From Conoideocrella luteorostrata (taxonomy: Eukaryota > Ascomycota > Sordariomycetes > Hypocreales > Clavicipitaceae), in contig JASWJB010000006.1 of the NCBI GenBank assembly GCA_032433595.1, forward strand, positions 265,091 through 329,090: a stretch of DNA of 64,000 bases, written 5' to 3'. Position 1 is the stretch's first letter. The number at the start of each line of letters is the position of its first letter. Shown piece after piece: positions 50,602 through 60,440 of the stretch. The position numbers and the translations under genes are program-made. Below the pieces are notes generated by a model. It searched no databases, was not told the origin of the DNA, and saw only the letters and a program-made list of their open reading frames with translations.

Positions 50602-52175
50602 TTAGTATAGGATTATATCCACCCCCTCTTCGACAAAGTTTTCCCAAGACAAGTCGACATTACAAACCCCAAATTGATCCCAATGGGACCAAAGCGCCTC
50701 AAGCACGTCAAGACCTTGTTGAATGCTCACAAATCCCATTATCTTGATCAGATATGTGAGCAAATCTCTTATGTACTGTCTGTCCGCGGTGACGGCTGCG
50801 CCGGTACCTGCAGAGAACGTTGGGAAAAACAGAAGAATGGAACAGCTGGGTCCACGATGAAGTTCCAACTCGGCTAGAAGGCTCAGAATGCGAAGAACAA
50901 GGTGCTGAATCTCCGTCGAAGTCGGGAGTAATCTCATGAGGCGTTGCTTGACTTGCAGTAATGCAGCGAGACGAAATAACTCATTAATGTGCAAATTGCT
51001 CTGATGGTCGAGTCCTACTTTTGTGCTGGTGGTCGTCGTGACTGAGTTCAAGCATTGTATTAGATGCAAAGCTCGCTTCTCGAGCCGCACACGACCGCCA
51101 AGCGTATTGTCCCTCTCCACTATTTCTTTTTCTTGCAACAGTATGCCAATTTCAAAGAAAATATTCATGAGTTCAGTTGAGTAAGCCATAAAATCATCGA
51201 TGGCATGACCGGACACATTTCTGCCGATCATTGCTTGAGCCTGTTGAGAAACAGCGTTGGTTGGGGATGTGTCGAGACGTTGGCGAGTGCAGCGAGAGAG
51301 ACGAAGCATTTACACAAGAAGGCTCTTGTGCAGTTTGTACTATCAATGGACCATGATGAGGGATGCAAAGCAAAGAGAGAAGCAGCTCCCTCCAAGTGTA
51401 ATCTCCACGATAAACCATAGACGCCTCCAGATACAACTTCTGCATAGCAGAGCATCAGAGCAGCTGCCATGACGGGCTCGTTCGGGGGTTCAGACAAGCT
51501 TGAGCGCAAATTTTGTACAGATGAGAGTTGTAGAGCATATAACTCTTGTGAATCTTGGACGAGACCACCGTTAGCTCTATGAACGGCGGCCAAGGCGAGG
51601 ATCGATGCCATTAGAGGGCAGCTTTCGACTGCCATGGGCATCAGAACTCCACACAGCTGATCTTTAATCTTCCAGTTGCAGGAAAACGAATCCACAGCGT
51701 GCATGAAGTAGTCAAGAAGAGATAAATAGGCGGGAGAGAGCCCTGGGAAGAGAGTTAGGGCGCCAATTCGCGCAGGCACATATCTGTGCCAGTTTGCCGG
51801 CATCAGGCTGTCCGTTTTTGCAATTCCACACAGAGAAGTGCGGGTTGCCTGGCTGCCGGTGTCTTGGCGGCGTATCGTGCATTCCTGCACCGTCTGCTCC
51901 CGTCCGCTCCCTGCGCCGGTCTGATCGAAGCTGGAGCGACAGAGAGCTCGGCGGCGGCCCCAGGAGATGCGCAGAGCATAGGTGCATTTCTGCTCACGTT
52001 GCCGACACCTGGTACACGTAGGACGGCGTTCGTCGCATTTGCGATGATCTCGGCGACATTCGAGGCAGCTTGTCCGAGATCGATGGGCGAACCTTTTCTT
52101 TCGGCTAGGGACGTTCATGATTCTACCTGTCCCTTTGAAAATGTCGTCACTTTCTTGCATTAGTTTCCGCTCCAT
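50602..52175 (-). CDS. Zn2Cys6 fungal transcription factor, probably 2 exons
   Basis: The frame from 52175 encodes a zinc cluster near residues 37-63 (CLECRRDHRKC, then CTRCRQREQKC) with exact Cx2Cx6Cx6Cx2Cx6C spacing, preceded by a basic arm (RKKRFAHRSRTS). The middle part resembles the fungal-specific Fungal_trans_2 domain (PLMASILALAAVHRA, then AAALMLCYAEVVSG). The frame must shift near 51240-51310 to reach the C-terminal 210 residues. Either a 62-nt intron (51241-51302, weak GTCTCT donor) or an 80-nt intron (51234-51313, good GTAAAT donor, CAAG acceptor) restores it, giving about 500 residues; a true frameshift is a third option. It sits directly downstream of the deaminase on the same strand and may regulate the nucleoside genes next to it. 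Confidence 0.8.
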
Positions 52176-52657
52176 CTGATACTAGTTGTAGCAATCTTTG
52201 TTATGGTGAGCTCCCACTAAAAGTACGGCATAGATGAGAGGGTATCAGGAGAGGGGAAGAGGGAGGGGGGGGGGGGGGGTGTTTGTTGTTGTTGTTGCCA
52301 GGGTCAAAGTTTGTTAGGTCGGCATGCATATCTTGTTGTTGAGAGCGAAGTAGTTAGGCAATGGCAAGACTGATAGGCGTAGCCGAGACGGAGCGCACGG
52401 ATGCGGACGAAGTTGTGAGGGACCAAGAACAAGCTTGTACGGAGTACTAACTAGTAGAAAAACCCACTCAGATGGTCACTTTGCTTCCGACGGCAACTAC
52501 GGAGTGAATACGGAGTACGGAGTACACACTAGGGTGATCAGGCTCACGAGACACACTAGGCCAGAGTAAGAAATTATAGACCATATTGACTTGATTGGAC
52601 TAACGAGTAACTAACTACTCCAAGTGCATCCACAAAAGAACCCGCTCCTAGAGCCCG
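52176..52657. promoter_or_regulatory. Promoter region of the Zn2Cys6 gene with low-complexity tracts
   Basis: It holds a G-tract of about 18 bases broken once (near 52263-52281) followed by a TGT/TTG microsatellite, and clustered TACGGAGTAC elements at 52439-52447 and 52498-52526. No coding frame is supported. Confidence 0.45.
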
Positions 52658-53734
52658 TCATCCCTCCTGTCTTCCATTTTTCCATTTCCCCACAACCAGG
52701 TTAAGCATGGTCTTCAGATATTGCTTTCGATCCTGCGAACACCAACTTCCCTCTATGGCCCCGCTTGCGATGAATTCCCACTCCTCTATGGACAGGTCGA
52801 AGGCCTCCTGAATGGCGCAATAGTTGTCAAGGAGCCCGGCACCACAGTATGCTGGGTCGTCAGTGTTGATGCTGAACCGAACGCCGGCTGTCAAGAAGTC
52901 CCGCACAGGAAGGTCTCGGATGCTTCCCACTCCTTTCAGGACGACATTCGATATTGGACACATGGTAAGCATGGTGCCGGCGCCAGCAAGCCGCCCAAGA
53001 AGTGCTGCATCTTCGGAGGCTCGACGCCCGTGGTCAATGCGCGTCAAGCCAAGATCTGAAATGGCCGCCTCCACATACTCTGCAGGACCCTCTTCGCCGT
53101 AGTGAGCAGTGAGACGTTCGATGCCGGCTTCTCGCAGAGCCTTGTACACCGTTGAGAACCCCGACGGATGCATGCCAATTTCCGTACTGGTCATGCCGAA
53201 ACCTGCCAGTGTGCCGTCCGCGAAATAACCCAGATCCAAGAGATCTGACACCAACTCAAGGGCCGAGTTTTTCGGCAGGTGTCGGACAAGGCAAGGGATG
53301 AAGGCGATGCTCATGTCCGGGAAGTCGTGCGCAGCTCTCGTTCTAGCAGTAGTCAATCCACTGACGATCGTTTCGTAAGAAACGCCCCTCGCGACATGAA
53401 CTTGAGGGTCAAAAGAAAACTCCACATGGCGAACTTCCTGCGCGTGGAGCTTCTCGAGGTGGCTGTATGTCAAAAGCTCGAAATCTGATGAGGTGAGGAG
53501 AACCGAGCACCCTATAAAAAAGTAATGAAGGAAGTCATCCAAGGAAGCGAAGTTCTCGTATCGACGACGAAGAGTATCAGGCGAGGCTAGAGCCGGATCA
53601 TCTGATGTCAATTGAATGCCGTTTTGTTCAGCGAGAGAGAAAAGCACCTCTGGGCTAAGAGTTCCCTCGATATGCACATGATGTTCGCACTTGGGTAATT
53701 CATGAAGGAATGCATGAAGCACTGACTTGCACAT
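52658..53734 (-). CDS. Adenine/adenosine deaminase (Aah1-type), single exon
   Basis: An intact 358-residue frame of the metal-dependent deaminase family (amidohydrolase fold). Metal and catalytic residues are visible: HVHIEGTL near residue 19, the HYGEEG block (His and Glu of the usual HAGE), RIDHGRR, and INTDDPAYCG with the paired aspartates. These enzymes convert adenine to hypoxanthine (Aah1) or adenosine to inosine in purine salvage, in the cytosol and nucleus. The short length and HVHIEG start favour the adenine-deaminase-like fungal group, but adenosine cannot be excluded. HYGEEG instead of HAGE is a small departure near the active site. It is transcribed divergently from the nucleoside hydrolase, with 355 bp between start codons, which suggests a shared promoter and joint purine recycling. 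Confidence 0.9.
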   Translation of the reverse strand: MCKSVLHAFLHELPKCEHHVHIEGTLSPEVLFSLAEQNGIQLTSDDPALASPDTLRRRYENFASLDDFLHYFFIGCSVLLTSSDFELLTYSHLEKLHAQEVRHVEFSFDPQVHVARGVSYETIVSGLTTARTRAAHDFPDMSIAFIPCLVRHLPKNSALELVSDLLDLGYFADGTLAGFGMTSTEIGMHPSGFSTVYKALREAGIERLTAHYGEEGPAEYVEAAISDLGLTRIDHGRRASEDAALLGRLAGAGTMLTMCPISNVVLKGVGSIRDLPVRDFLTAGVRFSINTDDPAYCGAGLLDNYCAIQEAFDLSIEEWEFIASGAIEGSWCSQDRKQYLKTMLNLVVGKWKNGRQEG

Positions 53735-54089
53735 CTTGGCTTCTTTGCGTAAAGTTTGAAATCAAGTTATTGAGTTGCTCCGTTAATATTCGAGAACCAT
53801 TGCGTTTTATATAGAGCATTTCCCGTGTTAAAGCGGTGGTTTATATTCTGTTTGGGTGAACTAAACTCAAAAAGGAAGTTATAGACCAAGACGATCTGAT
53901 AGGTCGGCTGACCCAAGCTTTGCACTCTGTGTGTCGCGCGATCCTATATGGGCAACGATAAAATGTCAGGCTCTAATGCCAGGTACGTTTGCCTATAAAC
54001 TCTGGTGTCCGCTACTCACGCTCCTTGCTACTTTTGAAACTAAATAAAATTCTGCAGGGCCCTAAATCTTCATCGCTTTTGGCATAACA
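53735..54089. promoter_or_regulatory. Divergent promoter between deaminase and nucleoside hydrolase
   Basis: Only 355 bp separate the two start codons, so regulatory elements are probably shared. A TATATAG element lies at about 53809-53815 for the minus-strand gene. GGTCGGCTGACC-type sequence near 53902 holds a CGG-like half site that a Zn2Cys6 protein could use, but this is speculative. Confidence 0.45.
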
Positions 54090-55522
54090 ATGGCTCACAA
54101 GAACCGCATCATCATTGATACAGATCCAGGTTAGTAGACTACTTTTTTCACTGTATAGAACCGAGTTTGGGCATCCAGATTGGCTTAATGACTTGAAATC
54201 AGGTGTCGACGATGTGCTGGCTCTTCTCTTGGCGTTTTCTGCATCTTCTGAAGAGATAGAGGTCGCATTGATCTCTGTAACATTTGGCAACGTCCCAGTC
54301 AAGAGGTATGACAAGCACCTGAATATATCCGTTTGAAACCCTACTGAGAAAAGCAGTTGCCTCAAGAATGTGCTTGGATTGTTCCGTGTTATTGATGCGG
54401 AAATTCGGTGGCGCACAGCTCAAGGCAGACCTACAGGCTTCTCGTCCTTATTAGCCTCGAAGCCCGCTATTGCGCAAGGCGCCAATCATCCACTGGAGGA
54501 GGAAGTACTTGCTGCTGATCACTTCCGTAAGCACGGTATTCGAATCATTTTTCAACCCATTCTGACATGTATGAACAGATGGCGAGGATGGTCTTCACGG
54601 TGTCCACGAAGCAGTTCCTCACTTGTCTCCAGCTGACACATGGTTGGAAGATTTCCAGATGGGTCTCAACAACACATCAGAATTATTCTCTGTCTCCAAG
54701 GCTCCTGCCCATAGAGAGATCTTGCGCGTCTTACGGGAGAACCCGGCCGGTACCATAACCATTGCGGCGGTAGGCCCGTTGACTAACATCGCCCTAGCAG
54801 CCAGTGAGGAGCCAGATACATTCCTCAAGGTGAAAGAACTTGTTGTCATGGGTGGGGCTGTTGGTGTTCCTGGCAACATAACCCCAGTAGCCGAGTTCAA
54901 CACATATGCCGATGCCGTTGCAGCGGCACGTGTTTACGCCTTGACTTCTCCAAACCCCCAATCTACCTTGCCACCCTCCTCCTTGCCGGCATATCCGCCG
55001 AAGCTTTTGCGCAAGCTCGAGCTAAAGCTCTTCCCTCTGGACTTGACATCACCGCATCGGCTTTCAAGACCTCTGTATGAAGAGAGAGCGCGACCCTTGG
55101 TCGAGGCTAAAAGCCCATTAGCACAATGGATGGCCCACTTCATGTCTCGAACGTTTGACAAAATCAACTCCTTGAAACCTACTGGGAACACTAGTGAACC
55201 TAGTCTTCAACTTCACGATCCTCTGGTCTTGTGGTACATTTTGACATCGGAGGACAATAGGTGGCAACACACTGCTAGGGGCGAAGATCTCCGGGTCGAG
55301 GCTTCAGGGCAATGGAGTCGTGGGCTATTGATTTCAGACGCTCGGGGTATGAAAAAAGAATTTGACCAAGACGACGATGAATTAGTCTTAGATGAACTAC
55401 CTGGAGATAAAGATGGTTGGTTTACACCGGGCAGAGGCAATAGGGTAACGAGGATGCTTGGGTCACCAGGAGAGGCACTTTTTGAGAAGGTGCTTCTCGA
55501 CTCAATCTTCCCTTGTAGCTAA
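54090..55522 (+). CDS. Inosine-uridine preferring nucleoside hydrolase, 4 exons
   Basis: Exons are 54090-54129, 54203-54305, 54357-54526 and 54579-55522, giving 418 residues. The first intron splits the calcium-binding signature: IIIDTDP joins GVDDVLALLLAF to give DTDPGVDD, the motif that defines the family. Further blocks match: TFGN, GANHPL, HGEDGLHGVHE, AVGPLTNIALA, VVMGGAVGVPGNITPVAEFN (the substrate-binding region) and a downstream HDPLVLWY with the last calcium/catalytic region. The enzyme hydrolyses the N-glycosidic bond of ribonucleosides to free base and ribose. The C-terminus is longer than in protozoan enzymes, as in other fungal members. It is divergent from the adenine deaminase, so the two could act in sequence: adenosine or inosine to base, then adenine to hypoxanthine. 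Confidence 0.9.
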
Positions 55523-56710
55523 GGCTCCCTGAGATCTTATTCGCACCTCCCTTTCTGAAATGATCATCACAATATTGATTGCCTCTGTATAGTGCTCTTA
55601 ACCAGTGAATATACATTTGAACTTGCGAACCTGCAGTTCGGCTTTGATAATAATGTGTTACAACATAAATTTTGCTACTAACCAGTAGGCGATTGGGATT
55701 GATCGGCCGCAATGGACCCTGCCTACCAATTTTCCACAGCGAGCGGTGGCCCATACGGCGATGAGAGCCAGGGGTTACCTGAGAAGCGATGTTTAGAACT
55801 TCCATTGAGGGAATGGCCTCGCTCAGGACGAATCCACGACACATCGTCTTCCTCCAATAGTACTGGAGGGGACGGGATATTTTAATGGTTTGAGCCTACT
55901 GGCGAGGAAGTATTAACCAGCTCTGTCTATTACGGCCTCGGGACATGTTGTCCATTCTGTGGGCGCTGTTGGTGCTTGGTTGGCGGAAAGTGTTGGATCC
56001 GGATGGTTCTCGCAGTTTGGAGAATGTGGGTTTCGCGGTCACAGCACCTTCCTCAATTCAGGTTTTGCGGTCACGTCTCTAGGATTGGTTCGACTATGAA
56101 AGAATCTCTACCAAGCCAAACATTGCGGTCGAATTCTTTTCTTAGTTTAGGTTTTGCAGTCACAATAGTAGTATGAATTTGTAGAGTAAGCGGTGAAGCG
56201 TGTGAGTAGCACAAACAAAAACGCTGTACGGAGTAGGGATCAGCTGTTCATCACACGTACAAAACGAGTAGCGCTACGGAGTACGGAGTACTCGGAGCCG
56301 TAAACAATACGCTAGCTAACGCTGTAATCCACGTCTAGCCTGTTTTGGCCTAGGAGGTTAGTTGCCACACCCTACTGCGTAAAACACACAAATTCCCTGG
56401 AAACCTACTCCGTACTCCGTACCTCTCACCAAACGCGTCCGGATGCCACGGAATTTCTTGGTGTTGTTGGCCGCCAATTAGATGCCTGTAAATTCTATGG
56501 CAGGGCGTGGTGAAGGTGATGTGTGCGTATCAAATGTGGATTACAGCGTTAGCTGGCGTATTTTTGTACAGTAGTGATACTCGTACAATACCGTCCGACG
56601 TGACTCCAGTTCCCCAAAACGCTTTTGTACCCTTCAAAAATTTAACTCAGCTCAACACTCCCGACACGCTGACGGCAGACATCTCACGCGACAGGCGCTA
56701 CTACCATAGA
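55523..56710. other. Intergenic region before the P450 gene
   Basis: It contains three copies of GGTTTYGCRGTCAC (about 56028-56163) and clustered TACGGAGTA elements at 56226-56236, 56275-56292 and 56406-56422. No coding frame is supported apart from chance frames; the right end is the P450 promoter. Confidence 0.4.
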
Positions 56711-58402
56711 ATGGAAAGAACTAGCAACGAGAATTGGCTAGGCTCTATTTTCTCAACACATTTTTTGCTCATAGTCGTCATTACGGTAGGGAACCGCTTT
56801 CTTCATTACGTGCACGGCAATGGATAGCTTATCAGCGTTGTCTAGTATCCCATCGCACAAGTTGTCTACAACTGGTATCTGCATCCACTGGCAAAAGTCC
56901 CGGGACCTTATGCCTGGTCAGCCTCTCGGTTACCATTCGTTTACTCCTTAATCAGGGGGACTATTGTCCATGACATTCAGGAGCTGCATCGCAAGTATGG
57001 TTTCATTGTGCGCATTGCGCCTAACGAAGTTACCTTCGCTCATCCGGAGGCATGGAGGGACATACTCCAGCCGCGACGAGGCCACCAACAATTCCCAAAA
57101 GATTCGGTATGGTGGAAAACCCAACCTGGGATGTCTGACTCATTAATAAGCGCTATTAATATCGAGTCGCACGCGCGCATTCGCAAAGCTCTAGCGCCTG
57201 GATTCACCCAGCGGGCTCTCCAAGCACAGGAGCCAATTTTGCAGTTTTATGTTAGCCTTTTGGTAAAACAGCTGCTTAAAGGCGTGAAAAATACTGATTC
57301 AAAAGCATCAGAAGTTGATATTGTGCCGTGGCTTAACTTTACTACCTTTGATATCTTCGGAGATCTAGGTTTTGGGGAATCTTTTAACTGTCTGCAGTAC
57401 TCCAAGTATCATCCATGGGTTGCGCTACTCTTTAATAGTGTTAAAGCAGCGTCCTTTGTTATTTCAGCGCGATTTTATCCTTTAGTGGAGTATATGTTAC
57501 TGAAATGCATCCCGCCCTCTCTGAAGAAAATGCAGAGAGACCACTACGAGCAAATTGTGGAAAAAGTGCAGCGACGCTTGAATTTTGAGCTGGAGCGGCC
57601 AGATATTATGTCCCATGTTATTAATCAAGAAGAAAACGTTGAGGAAGGCATGACACATGGTGAGATTAATTCAACGTTCATGGTATTAACTACAGCCGGG
57701 AGTGAGACTACTGCCACCACCCTAGCTGGTACACTAAACTACTTAGTGAACAACACAGACAAGCTTAACGCCCTAGTGCGGGAGATACGCAGCAGTTTCA
57801 GGAGTGAACATGAGATAACGCTTGATACTCTGCGGGGGCTTCGCTTTCTAAACGCCGTCATAAGCGAGGGCTTGCGTCTATGCCCAGCGATCCCATGGAT
57901 TCTCCCCAGGCAGGTGCCCGCAGGCGGCGACACTGTATGTGGAGTATGGCTTCCAAGCGGTGTAAGTGCTTAGTCAAAACAAATATATATCTCTCTGCCT
58001 TTTTTGGTTCACCGCCTGTATTATATCTAACAAATGAGCCAGACTTCCGTATCTATTCAGGCATACACAATGTATCGAGATCCATTAAATTTCCACGATC
58101 CAGTGTCTTTTCTCCCTGAACGATGGCTTCCAGAAGCAAGTTCGGATGCGCAATCTGTGTTCTATAACGACCGGCGACATGCAGTGCAACCATTCAGCGT
58201 CGGACCACGGAGCTGTATGGGCCAGCATATTGCATGGGCAGAGATGCGTCTAATTCTGTCCAGACTGCTGTGGACATTTGACTTGGAAGCTATTGAAGGA
58301 AACAAGGTCCAATGGGAAGACTTAAGAACCTTCTTGCTGGTTGAAAAGCAACCAATCATGATAAAGATATCACCCAGAGCAATGGATTCAGTTCAGGAGT
58401 AA
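56711..58402 (+). CDS. Cytochrome P450 monooxygenase, 3 exons
   Basis: Exons are 56711-56785, 56846-57961 and 58043-58402, giving 516 residues. The first exon encodes a membrane anchor (FSTHFLLIVVIT), joining YPIAQVVYNWYLHPL and the proline hinge KVPGPYAW. Signature elements: I-helix TTAGSETTATT, ExxR as SEGLRLCP, the PERW region FLPERWLP, and the heme loop PFSVGPRSCMGQH with the cysteine ligand. The start was chosen at 56711 because it yields a proper anchor and a 60-nt intron. The sequence resembles fungal secondary-metabolism P450s of the CYP65/isotrichodermin C-15 hydroxylase kind. Together with the dehydrogenase and terpene synthase fragment downstream it suggests terpenoid oxidation, but substrate is inference. 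Confidence 0.92.
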
Positions 58403-58526
58403 TTTAAATATATAGTGTATTAACAGTATTACCGAAAACCTCTACCTATATCATCTTCTTTTCCGCATTCTGATAAAGATGAGATATTGCTGGACCTTCC
58501 CCGGCAAAAGTAGATTTGTCTATAGC

Positions 58527-58732
58527 TGTGGGTTGCACAGGGCGTTGTGCAATTACGGTATAGATACTAATTGCGGTCGAAATGCAATATATTCATAAGT
58601 CTCTGTCTATCTAAGAAGGAGAAAACAAGTCAAGGTGGGAGGCTCGATATCGCAGTATAAATATCGTGGCCGAAAGGTGACCACGTGACTCGCTCAGTGC
58701 TCCTTGGTGTGCTTGGCGGTAGGATTCCAACA
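58527..58732 (-). mobile_element. Solo LTR of a copia-like retrotransposon, copy C
   Basis: A 206-bp reverse-orientation copy (TGTGGGTTGCACAGGG to GATTCCAACA on the plus strand) with flanks ATAGC at 58522-58526 and 58733-58737. It is the most diverged copy, with changes in the GATCTAGATC segment, so it is probably the oldest. It lies between the P450 and dehydrogenase stops. Confidence 0.9.
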
Positions 58733-58771
58733 ATAGCACTAAGAGCGCGATGGACACCATAGATACATACA

Positions 58772-59734
58772 TCACAAGTAATCTTGAGTTTTGTTCTCGC
58801 AGAACCTCCAGAATTCTTCAGCTCTCCCAGATCCTCCGTCTTCCCGCGGCTTGGTAGCTTGGGTTAGATCCTTCCTCATGTCCCCAATTCTGCCCCATGG
58901 CACTACATAGTTTGGGCTATTCTCAACCTTGACATCGGCGGAAATCCCAGCGTACAGCTCTGTGAGTGCTGCAAGCTCGGGTTTGTGAAGAAGCGGCCAC
59001 GCTAGATAAGCCATCCATGGCGTGTGGCGGAAAAGATTGGTGGAGGCAGCACCCGGGTTGAGGGCCACGCTGACGATGCCGTTAGAACCTACCCTCCGTG
59101 CAAACTCAGACGACAAGAACCAGTTGCCCGTCTTGGAGTTGACGTAGTTGCGGGTCTTGTCCTTGGGCGGCTGCTGGACCTCGTGCATAGGGAAGCCTCC
59201 AGGGGGAGAGGAGAGCTCCACGATTTGGCTACAAAGCCAGACCACACGTGTGCATCCCGGAGGACTCTCCGCCGCGCCTTTCTCTAGCAATGGCAAGAGA
59301 AGAGTGGTGAATAGAAAGGGGCCAAGGCAGTTTGTAGCAAGCTGCAGTTCGATGCCTTGGGCAGAGAGACTACCCAGGGGTGGCTGCGACACACCAGCGT
59401 TATTCCACAAAACATGCAGTTTAGACTCCATAGATTTGAACACCTCGACAGAAGCTTTAATGCTGGAGAGGTCATCAAGATTGAGCTGCAGGAACTCCAG
59501 GCTGCCACCCTGGGGCACCTCATGCCGTATATTTCTAATCGCTAAACGTGCCTTTTCCTCGGAGCGCCCCGCAATGTAGACGCGACCCTTTTTGCGGTAG
59601 AGCATCTTTGCTAGCTGTTGGCCGATGCCGGATGAGCCGCCGGTGATGATGAAGACCTTGCCATCCTGGGATTCTACATCACCTTCTGTAAAGTTTGGAT
59701 AGGGAGGGAAGAATTGTGACCACTGAGCACCCAT
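58772..59734 (-). CDS. Short-chain dehydrogenase/reductase, single exon
   Basis: A 320-residue frame of the classical SDR fold. The cofactor loop TGGSSGIGQQLAK (TGxxxGxG) starts near residue 31; AGRSEEKA suggests NADP preference through the arginine. The NNAG motif is present, as is the active site YVNSK (Tyr and Lys), with the catalytic serine in WLCSQIVEL likely. It resembles fungal retinol-dehydrogenase/WW-domain-oxidoreductase-like SDRs. The convergent cytochrome P450 and the adjacent terpene synthase fragment suggest a part in oxidising a terpenoid alcohol, but this is inference. The gene appears intact, between two solo LTRs. Confidence 0.9.
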   Translation of the reverse strand: MGAQWSQFFPPYPNFTEGDVESQDGKVFIITGGSSGIGQQLAKMLYRKKGRVYIAGRSEEKARLAIRNIRHEVPQGGSLEFLQLNLDDLSSIKASVEVFKSMESKLHVLWNNAGVSQPPLGSLSAQGIELQLATNCLGPFLFTTLLLPLLEKGAAESPPGCTRVVWLCSQIVELSSPPGGFPMHEVQQPPKDKTRNYVNSKTGNWFLSSEFARRVGSNGIVSVALNPGAASTNLFRHTPWMAYLAWPLLHKPELAALTELYAGISADVKVENSPNYVVPWGRIGDMRKDLTQATKPREDGGSGRAEEFWRFCENKTQDYL

Positions 59735-60232
59735 GTTGTATGCACGATGGTACGACTATTGCCGAACGCGTTTAGTCGGTGAGGGTTGTGTCATTGACTG
59801 TCCGGAAGAGTTACTTACTCTGCAAAGACAAAGGTCGGCGGAAGAAATAAGCGGCACCACAAAGATAGGTTGGGTGTGCACCTCAGCAAAAGGTAAGACG
59901 CCGAGCCACGTGATAACCTGTCAAACTTGCTCACCAATCTATGCTTGTAAAGTAGGTGTCTGGGTATCTGCACCTACCCAAGGTCCTCTCCACGACAGTT
60001 ATCTTGTCGGTACCTCTAGCACTACCACGATTTGTTTGTAAGGTAAAACAAGAAAGTTATAACAGCAAAAAAACATTAAAACATTCAACGTCTCAAAAAA
60101 TAAGAAGCTACATAAGGTTTTATGTTAACACAAACCATTGACCAGGCTCGCGTATGTATTTATTCGTTTACTTCACGCCGCACGGACAGTGGGTCAGAGC
60201 GGGGTAAACAGAGGCTGCCTTCGTAACCTAAC
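59735..60232. other. Promoter side of the SDR gene
   Basis: No coding frame supported. AT-rich from about 60040 to 60180. Its right end abuts the TSD of LTR copy D. Confidence 0.4.
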
Positions 60233-60425
60233 TGTGGGTTGCACAGGGTTGTGCAATGATCTAGATCATCGGCTTCAAATTCAATATATTCATAAGTGTC
60301 TGTTATCTCAGAAGAAGAAAAGAAATCACGGTGGGAGGCACGATATCGTCGTATAAATATCGTGGCTAGAAGGTGACCACGTTACGAGCTCTGTGCTTCC
60401 TATTGTGCTTGGCGGCATTCCAACA
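60233..60425 (-). mobile_element. Solo LTR of a copia-like retrotransposon, copy D
   Basis: A 193-bp reverse-orientation copy (TGTGGGTTGCACAGGG to CATTCCAACA on the plus strand) with CTAAC on both sides (60228-60232 and 60426-60430), a perfect duplication. It ends 15 bp from the terpene synthase fragment's stop codon. Confidence 0.92.
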
Positions 60426-60440
60426 CTAACAGAAGTCATG

